Below, piece after piece: positions 1 through 6,482 of a stretch of DNA of 10,615 nucleotides. Origin of the DNA: an uncultured Limnohabitans sp. (GTDB lineage: Bacteria; Pseudomonadota; Gammaproteobacteria; Burkholderiales; Burkholderiaceae_C). The stretch lies in the NCBI RefSeq assembly GCF_937889215.1, contig NZ_CALBEX010000124.1, positions 1 to 10,615 on the forward strand, written 5' to 3'. The notes under the pieces are model-generated. The model worked only from the letters and a program-made list of their open reading frames with translations. It searched no databases and was not told the origin of the DNA. The stretch's first letter is position 1; the number at the start of each line of letters is the position of its first letter. The translations under genes and the position numbers were made by a program.

Positions 1-2
1 GG

Positions 3-227
3 TATTCATTGGCGCAATGCCAAGCCACTTTGGCAGCCCTGCTGGCTTTTCCTGGGCTGCGCTTCGAGGCCCTGCCGGTCTTGTTATCCGCCGCCAAAGC
101 TTGGCAAAACCAGGGTGGAGATTTCGCTGATCACCTGATCGGTGCACAAATGCAGTCACTGGGCTGCGAAACCGTTTTGACCTTCGACAAACGGGCCAGC
201 AAGGCTGGCACACACCGCGCTGTTTAG
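3..227 (+). CDS. PIN-domain protein, C-terminal part (VapC-like toxin?)
   Basis: The frame is open from the window edge, so the true start lies upstream; about 74 residues plus a TAG stop are visible. The end of the protein has the late PIN-domain pattern: an Asp in FADHLIGAQ, a short spacer, then TVLTFDKRASKAG, where the hydrophobic strand plus TFD supplies the last acidic metal ligand. PIN domains are small Mg2+/Mn2+-dependent ribonucleases, most often the toxin (VapC) of a VapBC toxin-antitoxin pair. The antitoxin gene would normally sit just upstream, outside the window, so the pairing cannot be checked here. The gene ends 40 bases before the convergent argP stop. The family call rests on a short fragment; a non-toxin PIN nuclease is the main alternative. 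Confidence 0.72.
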   Translation, partial: YSLAQCQATLAALLAFPGLRFEALPVLLSAAKAWQNQGGDFADHLIGAQMQSLGCETVLTFDKRASKAGTHRAV

Positions 228-267
228 GTCAACGACTTGGGCCGTCGGGGTTCTGAACATTCAGCGG

Positions 268-1212
268 TCATGCCCCCTGCACCTGCCGCAAATGCAAACG
301 CGCAGCGGTTTTGACGGCTTCGGTCAGGCGCTGGGCTGACGGGGCCTCGCGGGCCCAGTGCTGCCAGTACAGGGCCACATCCACCGTGGCACCGGGCAGC
401 AGCTCTTGCAGAGCTTGCGCGGGGTCCGTGTGCAAGGCAGCACGTTGCACCAGATGCTGCTCGGGCACCATGCCCCAGCCCAGGCCCAGCGCGATGGCGG
501 TCTCGAAGGCCTCGACCGCCGGGGCAAAGTGGCGTGAGTAATGGGGTTGCCGCAGGCCAAAGTGCTGGGCCAAAAACGCGTCTTGCAGAGCGTCCTTGCG
601 GTTGAAAATGACCGCAGGCTGGGCCAGCATTTTGTGCGGCGACACCGCGCCGCTGGGCGTTTGGCAACGCTTGACCACCGCTGGCGTGGCCACACAGCAA
701 TAACGCATGGTGCCCAGCGGCTCGGCCACGCAACCGCGCATGGGCTCGGCCAGGGTGCTCACACAGCCGATCACGTCGCCGCTTTTGAGTGCGTCGTGTG
801 TGTGGTCCTGGTCGTCGATCAGGATTTCGAGCAGCAAATGGTGCTTCAAAAGCAAGGGGGCCACGCCGGGCAAAAACCAGCTGGCCACCGAGTCGGCGTT
901 CACGGCCACGCTCAGCGATTGCCAGCGCGGCGCCTTGCGCGCACCGCTTGGGGTGGACGTGCCTTGCAGGCCGCCCAGCAAATCGGCTTCCATCATGCGC
1001 ACCTGTTTGACGTGGGCCAGCAAGCTCTGCCCAGCTGGGGTGGCCCGCACCTGCTTGCCTCGAACCAGCAGGCGCTGGCCCAGGGTGTCTTCCAGCGCCT
1101 TGATGCGCAAAGACACGGCCGCCAAGGTGAGCGACAGCGCCTGAGCCGCCGCACCAAAACTGCCGTGCTCGACCACGGTGGCCAGGGCTTCGAGTTGGCG
1201 GGCATCCAGCAT
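268..1212 (-). CDS. argP: LysR-family regulator ArgP/LysG (IciA)
   Basis: A 314-residue LysR-type transcription factor. Residues about 4-62 form the winged helix-turn-helix (QLEALATVVEHGSFGAAAQA, then AAVSLRIKALEDTLGQRLLVR). After a linker with extra Ser/Gly/Ala at about 84-95, the effector domain opens with LSVAVNADSVASWFLP, which closely follows the ArgP signature of E. coli (SLAVNADSLATWLLP as I recall it). ArgP/LysG bind Lys or Arg and activate the divergent exporter gene, and that exporter is the next gene here. The ATG at 1212 is the natural family start, but no Shine-Dalgarno precedes it; a -10-like TAATAT (1224-1229, minus strand) lies only 11 bases upstream, so the message may have a very short leader. 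Autorepression is typical of LysR genes and is inferred. Confidence 0.9.
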   Translation of the reverse strand: MLDARQLEALATVVEHGSFGAAAQALSLTLAAVSLRIKALEDTLGQRLLVRGKQVRATPAGQSLLAHVKQVRMMEADLLGGLQGTSTPSGARKAPRWQSLSVAVNADSVASWFLPGVAPLLLKHHLLLEILIDDQDHTHDALKSGDVIGCVSTLAEPMRGCVAEPLGTMRYCCVATPAVVKRCQTPSGAVSPHKMLAQPAVIFNRKDALQDAFLAQHFGLRQPHYSRHFAPAVEAFETAIALGLGWGMVPEQHLVQRAALHTDPAQALQELLPGATVDVALYWQHWAREAPSAQRLTEAVKTAARLHLRQVQGA

Positions 1213-1361
1213 GTTTGAGTTAAATATTAATTAAGTGATGTGAGTTTAATTGAACTTGGTTTAAATCATGACGCTTGGCGCGCACACTCGTGGCCATTCA
1301 CCGGCAGCGCCATCCAGTTGCCCCAGCATCACACCGCCGCACACGGCCCCCGGAGATTCCC
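1213..1361. promoter_or_regulatory. argP-argO divergent control region
   Basis: This 149-base gap separates two divergent start codons. Its argP-proximal third is strikingly A/T-rich against GC-rich flanks. It contains a dyad at 1243-1256 with arms AGTT and AACT around TAATTG, and a second imperfect dyad at 1220-1234 (TTAAATATTAATTAA) that holds a T-N11-A match (1221 to 1233), the LysR box pattern. No good -35/-10 pair for argO is visible, which fits a promoter needing ArgP as activator. Between about 1270 and 1350 there is a GC-rich untranslated leader with no evident hairpin or gene. Assignment as ArgP operators is inference from position and symmetry. Confidence 0.55.
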
Positions 1362-2039
1362 ATGATTCTGAGCTTTCCCACTTTCACCGCCGGTATGGTG
1401 CTGAGCATCTCGCTGATCATGGCCATTGGCCCGCAAAACGCGCATGTGCTGCGCATGGGCCTGCAGCGCCAGCACCTGTGGCTGACGGTGGCGGTTTGCG
1501 CCGTGGCCGATGTGGCGCTGATTGGCCTGGGCGTGCTGGGCCTGGCGCAGCTGGGCGGCTTGACAGACAAGCTGCACGGCGCACTGGTGGGCGCAGGCAT
1601 GCTGTTTTTGGCGGTCTATGGCTGGCAGGCGTTTCAGCGGTTTTTGCGGCCCAGCGGTTTGGGGCCGGCCGCCACGCTGGCCGATGCACCCGAAAGCGCC
1701 AGCAGTTCAGAAAACACCACCAACGCGCCTCTGCGCCCCGTTGCAGTGACCCGCCGTCAGGCCGTGTTGTCGGCGCTGGCGTTTTCTTGGCTCAACCCAC
1801 ACGCTTGGCTGGACACCGCCGTGCTGATCGGCACCGCCTCGCTGGCTTATGGGCAAGGCAGCACAGTCTTTGGCTTGGGTGCGGCAGCGGGTTCGATGCT
1901 GTGGTTTTTGGTGCTGGGCGCAGCTGCCTTTTGGCTTGGCCGCCGCCTGCATTCCCTGCACATCTGGCGCGCACTTGACGGCGCGGTGGCGCTGATGATG
2001 TGGGGCACGGCCGCGTGGTTGGGCTTCAGTCTGGTTTGA
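1362..2039 (+). CDS. argO: LysE/ArgO-family basic amino acid exporter
   Basis: A 225-residue inner-membrane protein of the LysE superfamily, which exports arginine and/or lysine (and toxic analogues). The family hallmarks are present: GPQNA at residues 23-27 in the first helix followed by HVLRMGLQR, and WLNPHAWLDT at about 143-152. About six hydrophobic segments can be drawn (roughly 8-28, 41-64, 75-92, 131-155, 165-192, 203-222). The frame is open upstream to 1275, but the ATG at 1362 was chosen because GGAG (1352-1355) stands six to seven bases before it and the protein then begins as family members do. The central loop, residues about 97-128, is a long Ala/Ser/Thr/Asn-rich linker. The divergent argP supports the function. 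ArgO (Arg) and LysE (Lys/Arg) cannot be told apart by eye. Confidence 0.9.
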   Translation: MILSFPTFTAGMVLSISLIMAIGPQNAHVLRMGLQRQHLWLTVAVCAVADVALIGLGVLGLAQLGGLTDKLHGALVGAGMLFLAVYGWQAFQRFLRPSGLGPAATLADAPESASSSENTTNAPLRPVAVTRRQAVLSALAFSWLNPHAWLDTAVLIGTASLAYGQGSTVFGLGAAAGSMLWFLVLGAAAFWLGRRLHSLHIWRALDGAVALMMWGTAAWLGFSLV

Positions 2040-2083
2040 GTAGGTGAAGGTCTGCCGATCCCAACAAGCACCCAGCACCAGCA

Positions 2084-2126
2084 CGCCTTGATCGCCCACG
2101 GGGTGGGCTCCAACAAACTCAAGGCG
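2084..2126. terminator. Nested hairpin between convergent genes
   Basis: The roughly 100-base gap between the argO stop and the phnE stop, which face each other, contains an inner perfect 6-bp stem GCCCAC/GTGGGC (2094-2099 with 2103-2108, 3-base loop). Around it is an outer perfect 8-bp arm pair CGCCTTGA/TCAAGGCG (2084-2091 with 2119-2126), asymmetrically spaced. No U-tract follows on either strand, so it is not a textbook intrinsic terminator. Position makes a bidirectional transcription-end or mRNA 3'-protecting structure plausible. Nothing else was seen in 2040-2142. Confidence 0.35.
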
Positions 2127-2142
2127 CAAACAGTTCAGCGCA

Positions 2143-2991
2143 TTAACGTGTCAACCAGCGCCGCGCCGCAAAGCTCAGCGCGTCCACACAGGCCACCATG
2201 AGCAGCATGGCCGCCAAAATGGTGGCCGTCTTGTTCATGTGGAACAGGCCCATGTGGAAAGACAGCATCTGACCCAAGCCACCCGCGCCCACCACGCCCA
2301 GCACAGCGGCGGCGCGGATGTTGTTTTCCCAGCGGTACAGCGTGTAGCTCATGAGCTGCGGCAGCACCTGGGGCAAGGTCGCATAAAAGAACACGCGCAA
2401 CGGCCCCACGCCTTGGGTGCGCAAGGCGTCGCCAGGCCCTGTGGGGATGTTCTCCATGGCCTCGGCGAACAAACGGCCCAGCACGCCCGTGGTATGCAGA
2501 GCCAGCGCCAAAGTGCCGGCCATGGGCCCGAGGCCCGCCGAGATCAAGAGCAAAGCGGCCCACACCAATTCTGGGATGGCGCGCAAGGCATTGAGCAACC
2601 AGCGCGTGGGGCTGCGCAGCCAAGCCGGGTCTTGGGTGGACATGCGGCTAGCGGGCACGGCCAACGCCAGGCCCAGTACCGCCGCGATGGCTGTGCCCAA
2701 GGCCGACATGGCCAGTGTTTCCCAAGCGGCCCAAAGCACCTTGTTGACGAACACGGGCGACAAATCAGGCGGGAAAAACTCCGCCACAAAGCGGCCCATG
2801 CTGCGCGCCGCGTCCATGGACGCAAAAGACGCCCAGTCCAGGTCGAGCGAGACAAAGCTGGCCACCACCAAGACCAGCAAAGCCAAAGTGAACCAACACG
2901 CTTTGCAGCGCGCATCAAAGATTGGCGGCGGCAATTTGTAGGGGGGGTTGGCCGCTTCGCGTGAAGAAAACAAGGTGCCTGAAGACTTCAT
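2143..2991 (-). CDS. phnE: PhnE-like ABC permease, second subunit
   Basis: A 282-residue integral membrane subunit of a phosphonate/oxyanion-type ABC importer (binding-protein-dependent permease family). A hydrophobic helix at about 33-52 is followed by a periplasmic stretch and the permease core. IPELVWAALLL and GLGPMAGTLALALH, followed by a cytoplasmic EAA-like loop (AEAMENIPTGPGDALRTQGV, ending TLPQVLPQLMSYTLYRWE), are typical of PhnE. It ends with GVVGAGGLGQML and a last helix. The frame is open further upstream, but the ATG at 2991 overlaps the TGA of the preceding permease by four bases (ATGA), the expected translational coupling. With the other permease it probably forms a heterodimeric channel. 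Substrate is discussed under the binding protein. It is the last gene of the operon. Confidence 0.88.
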   Translation of the reverse strand: MKSSGTLFSSREAANPPYKLPPPIFDARCKACWFTLALLVLVVASFVSLDLDWASFASMDAARSMGRFVAEFFPPDLSPVFVNKVLWAAWETLAMSALGTAIAAVLGLALAVPASRMSTQDPAWLRSPTRWLLNALRAIPELVWAALLLISAGLGPMAGTLALALHTTGVLGRLFAEAMENIPTGPGDALRTQGVGPLRVFFYATLPQVLPQLMSYTLYRWENNIRAAAVLGVVGAGGLGQMLSFHMGLFHMNKTATILAAMLLMVACVDALSFAARRWLTR

Positions 2992-3848
2992 GCCAGCGCC
3001 TTTCGCAACCAGGTGCTCACGCGGTCGGCCACGGCCACCAGCGCGATGAACACCAGCAGCATGGTGGCTACTTCGCCGCCGTTGAACATCTTCATCGAGT
3101 TGTCGAGTTGTTGGCCCAAGCCGCCCGCACCCACAAAGCCCAGCACCACCGACGAGCGGATCGCGCATTCCCAGCGGTACACGGTGTAAGAGGCCAACTC
3201 AGCCGCGTGGCTGGGCAGCAAGGCGTACACAAAGGCCTGCAGACGGCCACTGCCATTGCGCATCAGGTTTTGAGTGGCGTGGCTCTCGCCGCTTTCCAAA
3301 ATCTCTGCGTAGACCTTTCCCAGCATGCCACCATAAGTCAGCGCAATGGCCAGCACGCCCGCCGTGGGCCCCAGGCCCACCACGCGCACAAACACCAGTG
3401 CCCAGATCAGCTCCGGGATGCTGCGCAGCACAATCAGCGTGGCACGCACCAGCCAGCGCAGCACCGCAGGCCAACGGTCCATGCGGCCCGACAAAGCCGA
3501 CAGCGACAAAACCCGCGTGGCCAACAGGCTCAAAGGAATGGCCAGCACCAGCGCCAGCGTGACCCCCGCGGTGGCCATGGCCACGGTGCGCCAAGTCTCA
3601 CGCACCACCATGTCCATGAACTCGGCGTTGTAAATCAGCGGCCAAAAGGTGGACAAGAACTGCGCCGTCACTTTTCGGTTGTCAGGCTCCCACAGCACCC
3701 ACAAACGGAACTCGGTGGCCACGCCCAATGGCCACAACAACACCAAAGCCAGGCTCAACCAAAACACCCGCTTGACAAAGGCCGGGTCGCGGGCAGGCGC
3801 ACCCAGGCGAGGCCGGGGCGCAGGCAGGTGTGAAACAGAAGCGGTCAT
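2988..3848 (-). CDS. phnE: PhnE-like ABC permease, first subunit
   Basis: A 286-residue inner-membrane permease, paralogous to the following gene. The N-terminus is basic and Pro/Ala-rich (about 1-26), then a helix at about 28-46, a periplasmic segment, and core helices. Signature stretches are LRSIPELIWALVFVRVVGLGPTAG (positions about 141-164), the EAA-like coupling loop at about 181-213 ending ALLPS, and GFVGAGGLGQQL at about 237-248. The two permeases share the same scaffold but differ clearly in the N-terminal third and in the EAA loop, so this is an old duplication and not a recent copy. The ATG at 3848 lies 28 bases after the ATPase stop; its ribosome-binding site is weak. It couples to the next gene through an ATGA overlap. 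Confidence 0.88.
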   Translation of the reverse strand: MTASVSHLPAPRPRLGAPARDPAFVKRVFWLSLALVLLWPLGVATEFRLWVLWEPDNRKVTAQFLSTFWPLIYNAEFMDMVVRETWRTVAMATAGVTLALVLAIPLSLLATRVLSLSALSGRMDRWPAVLRWLVRATLIVLRSIPELIWALVFVRVVGLGPTAGVLAIALTYGGMLGKVYAEILESGESHATQNLMRNGSGRLQAFVYALLPSHAAELASYTVYRWECAIRSSVVLGFVGAGGLGQQLDNSMKMFNGGEVATMLLVFIALVAVADRVSTWLRKALA

Positions 3849-3876
3849 CTTGAACCAGGTACAGCCAGCTACAGCG

Positions 3877-4716
3877 TCAACGGCAGTGCATCACCGCAGG
3901 CGCGGACTGGGCTGAAGAGGCTTCTGGTGAGGGCATGGGCGGGGCTTCGCCACGCAACTCGTGCTCGAACTGGTCGTACAAATGCGCCAAGCGCTCGGGG
4001 CTGACTTGTGCAGACGGCAAGTCAAACACCAGCTGCCCGTCTCGCAGGCCGATGATGCGCGGAAAGTGCGCCAGCGCCATGTCCACCTGGTGCAACGTGG
4101 CCACCAGCGTGACTTGGCGCTCGGCCGCCAAGTTCACCAAAGCGGTCATGGCCATGCGGGCGCGCATCGGGTCGAGCGCAGACAGCGGCTCGTCGATCAA
4201 CCACAGGCTGGCCGGAGCCAGCAAGGCGCGGGCCAGGCCCACGCGTTGGCGTTCACCGCCCGAGAGGCGGTCCACGCGGTCGAACAATTTGTCGCCCAAG
4301 TCAAAGTGCACCAGCGCTTCGTAAGCGGCCGGGATGTCGGCGGGGTAGAACAACGAGCGCAAGCTGGACCACAAACCCATGCTGGGCAAACGCCCGGCCA
4401 GCACCGAAGTCACCACGCGTTGACGCGGCGGCAGCGGCGGCACCTGCGGGGCCAGAAACAACTGACCGCGCAAACGGCGCAAATCGCCCGCCGATTGCGT
4501 CCAAGGGTTCACGTCCAACAACTGCAAGCGGCCTTGGGTGGGCCGCTGCGCACAGGCCAGAACCTGCAACAAGGTCGTCTTGCCCGCGCCCGACGGGCCG
4601 ATGATGGCCACTTGCTCGCCTGCCGCCAGTTGCAGGTTCAGGGCACGCAAAGCAGCTGCCGCACCGGGCAAGGCTGCCGGATGCCGGGCCTCCAGGCCCA
4701 ATAGCTCGATGTTCAC
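3877..4716 (-). CDS. phnC: PhnC-like ABC transporter ATPase
   Basis: A 279-residue ATP-binding subunit that powers import through the two neighbouring permeases. All nucleotide-binding motifs are intact: Walker A GPSGAGKTT at 40-48, Q-loop Gln at 91, signature LSGGERQRVGLARAL at 151-165, Walker B LWLIDEP at 171-177, D-loop SALD, and the switch His 209 in TLHQVD. Spacing fits the PhnC group. The start is GTG at 4716, 18 bases after the binding-protein stop; no strong Shine-Dalgarno is visible, so coupling to upstream translation is likely. Residues about 257-279 form an unusual Pro/Ser/Ala/Glu-rich tail beyond the ATPase domain, probably disordered. Confidence 0.9.
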   Translation of the reverse strand: MNIELLGLEARHPAALPGAAAALRALNLQLAAGEQVAIIGPSGAGKTTLLQVLACAQRPTQGRLQLLDVNPWTQSAGDLRRLRGQLFLAPQVPPLPPRQRVVTSVLAGRLPSMGLWSSLRSLFYPADIPAAYEALVHFDLGDKLFDRVDRLSGGERQRVGLARALLAPASLWLIDEPLSALDPMRARMAMTALVNLAAERQVTLVATLHQVDMALAHFPRIIGLRDGQLVFDLPSAQVSPERLAHLYDQFEHELRGEAPPMPSPEASSAQSAPAVMHCR

Positions 4717-4734
4717 CGCGCTGCTGCTCAGGTT

Positions 4735-5610
4735 TTACAGCAAGCCCGCGCTGCGTGCGGCCGACTCGAGGCCTTTGTAGTTCTCGGGCGTGGTGGGCAC
4801 GTAGCGGGTGGCGCGGTTGAGCTTCAGGATCTCGGCGTGCTCGGGGTTGGCCGGGTTCAGGGCCAACAAGGCGGCCTTGAGTTTTTCGCGCAAATCAGCG
4901 GGCATGTCAGCGTGCACGGACCAGTTGTAGTTGAAGTAAGGCGCGGTGGTGAAGAAAACGTTCACGTCTTGCGTGTTGACCTTGTTTTCGGTCACGAACT
5001 TTTTCCAAACGGTGATGTCGAGCGCCGCAGCGTCGACCTTGCCGCTGACCACCGAGGCGATGGTGGCGTCGTGCGCGCCGCTGTAGGCGATGCGTTTGAA
5101 GTCTTTTTCTGGGTCAATGCTGGCTTGCAGCAAGAAGCTGCGCGGCATCAGATGGCCCGAGGTGCTGCTTTGCGAGCCGAACGAGACCTGCTTGCCCCTC
5201 ATGTCGGCCAAGGATTTGATGCCCGAATTGGTTTTAGCGATGAACACCGACTGGAATTTGGTGTCTTCTTCGCGCTGCGCCAAAGGCACGATCTTGCCGC
5301 CCGAGCGGATGTTGGCTTGCACAAAAGTAAAACCACCAAGCCAGACCACATCGACCTTCTTGTTGACCAGCGACTCCACGGCGGCCGGGTAATCGGTCAC
5401 GGGCGTGAACTGCACCTTCATGCCCAACTGTTTTTCCAGGTAGTTGGCCAAGGGTGTGAACTTGCGCACCTGCTCGGTGGCGGCTTCCTCAGGGATGGTG
5501 GTCAAGCGCAGCGTGGTTTGGGCCTGGGCTGCCGAAGAAAAAGCGGCCGACAAAGCCAGCAAACCCATCAGGGCCGCAGTCTGGATTTTGGAGAGGATTG
5601 AGGTGGACAT
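4735..5610 (-). CDS. phnD: PhnD-like periplasmic binding protein (phosphonate or selenate type)
   Basis: A 291-residue secreted binding protein. Residues 1-30 are a Sec signal peptide (basic start, hydrophobic ALMGLLALSAAF, cleavage after AQA). The mature part has the two-lobed PhnD-like fold: IPEEAATEQVRKFTPLANYL near the start, VDVVWLGGFTFVQA at about 86-99, the anion-binding loop SQSSTSGHLMPRSFL at about 146-160, and AYSGAHDATIASVVSGKVDAAALD at about 175-198. From memory, LGGFTFVQA, SSTSG-LMPR and AYSGAHDAT match the branch that databases call putative selenate ABC transporter substrate-binding protein rather than E. coli PhnD. Phosphonate, phosphite or another oxyanion remains possible, and no C-P lyase or phosphonatase gene lies nearby. 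First gene of the operon phnD-phnC-phnE-phnE. The ATG at 5610 has no strong ribosome-binding site. Confidence 0.85.
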   Translation of the reverse strand: MSTSILSKIQTAALMGLLALSAAFSSAAQAQTTLRLTTIPEEAATEQVRKFTPLANYLEKQLGMKVQFTPVTDYPAAVESLVNKKVDVVWLGGFTFVQANIRSGGKIVPLAQREEDTKFQSVFIAKTNSGIKSLADMRGKQVSFGSQSSTSGHLMPRSFLLQASIDPEKDFKRIAYSGAHDATIASVVSGKVDAAALDITVWKKFVTENKVNTQDVNVFFTTAPYFNYNWSVHADMPADLREKLKAALLALNPANPEHAEILKLNRATRYVPTTPENYKGLESAARSAGLL

Positions 5611-5707
5611 GGCGCAAAACTCACCCGAAGTGAGGCATATGAAAAGGAGCTTGATTACACCCTAAATTCAAGAGCCCCCAAGCCCCAAGGGCCCAACTGT
5701 GAACGCC
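5611..5707 (-). promoter_or_regulatory. Leader of the PhnD-like operon
   Basis: The 97 bases between the membrane-protein stop and the phnD start. Read on the minus strand they contain a possible weak promoter: TGTAAT (5654-5659) as -10 with TTGGGG (5676-5681) 16 bases upstream as a poor -35. Just before the start codon is a small hairpin, CTCAC-TTCGG-GTGAG (5620-5634), whose 3' arm holds the only Shine-Dalgarno-like bases (GGTGAG), so translation could depend on its opening. Further up, G-runs of 3, 4 and 5 lie close together (about 5674-5694). The promoter call is tentative. Confidence 0.3.
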
Positions 5708-6433
5708 TCAGTTGAAGCTCAGGTTGTTGCACTCTTCGCACTCTTCCTGCAACCAGCCCAATTTGACAAACAGCGCATGCAGTTGGCAGCCCACGCAAAA
5801 GCCCAAAATCGCCTCCAGCCACATGAAGCCCAGGCACACCCAAACCATGACCAAAGGCAGCCAGCGCGGCAGGTATTGCTCGGTGGTGGGCAGCAACTGA
5901 AGGGTGGTGACGGTGTTGACAAAGGCGGCGAATTTTTCGGGGTGAAAAAACACCAGGCACAAGGCAATCATGCTGGCACCGATGCCCCAGGCAAAGCGCT
6001 TGGGGGCCAGCGGTTTCCAAACGGCTGGCGCGCGCCGCGCCAGCCAGTTGGACAGCCAAATGGTGGGCGAGAGGTAAGAAGTTTTGACACTCATGCCCGC
6101 CAGCATCTCGAACAAGGCATACAACAAGAACCAGGTTTGCACGGTGTAGTCGTAGGTGCGCCGCACCGCCTCGACCATGTACAAAATCCGCCCATCAAAA
6201 TCGGTGTCAAAGGTGTCACGGATGACATTGCCGGTGATGTTCCAACGCGTGCCAAACACAATGTCCACCAACGTGAAGGCCATGAAAATTGGCACGATCA
6301 ACATGATGCCCGCCCGGATGCGCACCGCCGTTTCGTTCAGGTAGGGCTGTACATCGTCGCGACTGCGAAACCACACATAACGGGTGTCAGGCGGCGTGTA
6401 TGAGGGGGGCGTTGCAGCGGCGGTGGCATTCAT
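5708..6433 (-). CDS. Multi-pass membrane protein with two CxxC motifs (DUF4395-like?)
   Basis: A 241-residue protein of unknown function. After a Pro/Thr-rich N-terminus come four likely membrane segments (about 41-60, 95-115, 146-165, 191-212). The last runs directly into GFCVGC (Cys 213 and 216), then a short amphipathic stretch and the tail ECEECNN (Cys 232 and 235). The helix ending in GFCxGC recalls the C-terminal half of DUF4395 membrane proteins, but the protein is longer and I hold that match loosely. Two cysteine pairs about 19 residues apart suggest metal or disulfide chemistry at the membrane face. The ATG at 6433 is preferred over the longer open frame because AAGGAG lies seven bases before it. 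It shares strand with the PhnD-like operon 97 bases downstream; a functional link is possible but unproven. Confidence 0.75.
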   Translation of the reverse strand: MNATAAATPPSYTPPDTRYVWFRSRDDVQPYLNETAVRIRAGIMLIVPIFMAFTLVDIVFGTRWNITGNVIRDTFDTDFDGRILYMVEAVRRTYDYTVQTWFLLYALFEMLAGMSVKTSYLSPTIWLSNWLARRAPAVWKPLAPKRFAWGIGASMIALCLVFFHPEKFAAFVNTVTTLQLLPTTEQYLPRWLPLVMVWVCLGFMWLEAILGFCVGCQLHALFVKLGWLQEECEECNNLSFN

Positions 6434-6454
6434 GAGGCATCTCCTTGGCTTTGT

Positions 6455-6482
6455 GCGAGGCCTGATAAATATGAGACCTCGC
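6455..6482 (-). promoter_or_regulatory. Inverted repeat upstream of the CxxC membrane protein
   Basis: Perfect 6-bp arms GCGAGG (6455-6460) and CCTCGC (6477-6482) flank 16 A/T-rich bases that are themselves partly symmetric (TGATA against TATGA). It sits 22 to 49 bases before the ATG, just beyond the ribosome-binding site. A -10-like CATAAT (about 6495-6500, minus strand) lies upstream of it, without a clear -35. It could be an operator or a 5' leader hairpin. Confidence 0.35.

Noticed and set aside
541..1218. Long plus-strand open frame (225 codons) antisense to argP
   Set aside because: The argP frame is a complete, recognisable LysR protein; the antisense product is His/Gln/Gly-rich with no family features, a usual shadow in GC-rich DNA.
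1268..1978. Alternative plus-strand frame of 236 codons over argO
   Set aside because: Arg/Ala/Gly-rich product; the overlapping frame carries the LysE-family GPQN and WLNPH motifs and a proper ribosome-binding site.
1707..2129. Minus-strand frame covering the argO/permease gap
   Set aside because: Only about 90 bases lie outside argO, there is no ribosome-binding site, and the part inside argO is clearly a shadow.
2239..3833. Long plus-strand open frames antisense to both permease genes
   Set aside because: Gln/His/Arg-rich products without domains, opposite well-supported membrane proteins.
3961..5601. Plus-strand open frames antisense to the ATPase and binding-protein genes
   Set aside because: No recognisable features; the minus-strand proteins have full motif sets.
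5674..5694. Closely spaced G-runs on the minus strand as a G-quadruplex
   Set aside because: Only three runs are tightly spaced and the fourth is about 11 bases away; too weak to list as a feature.
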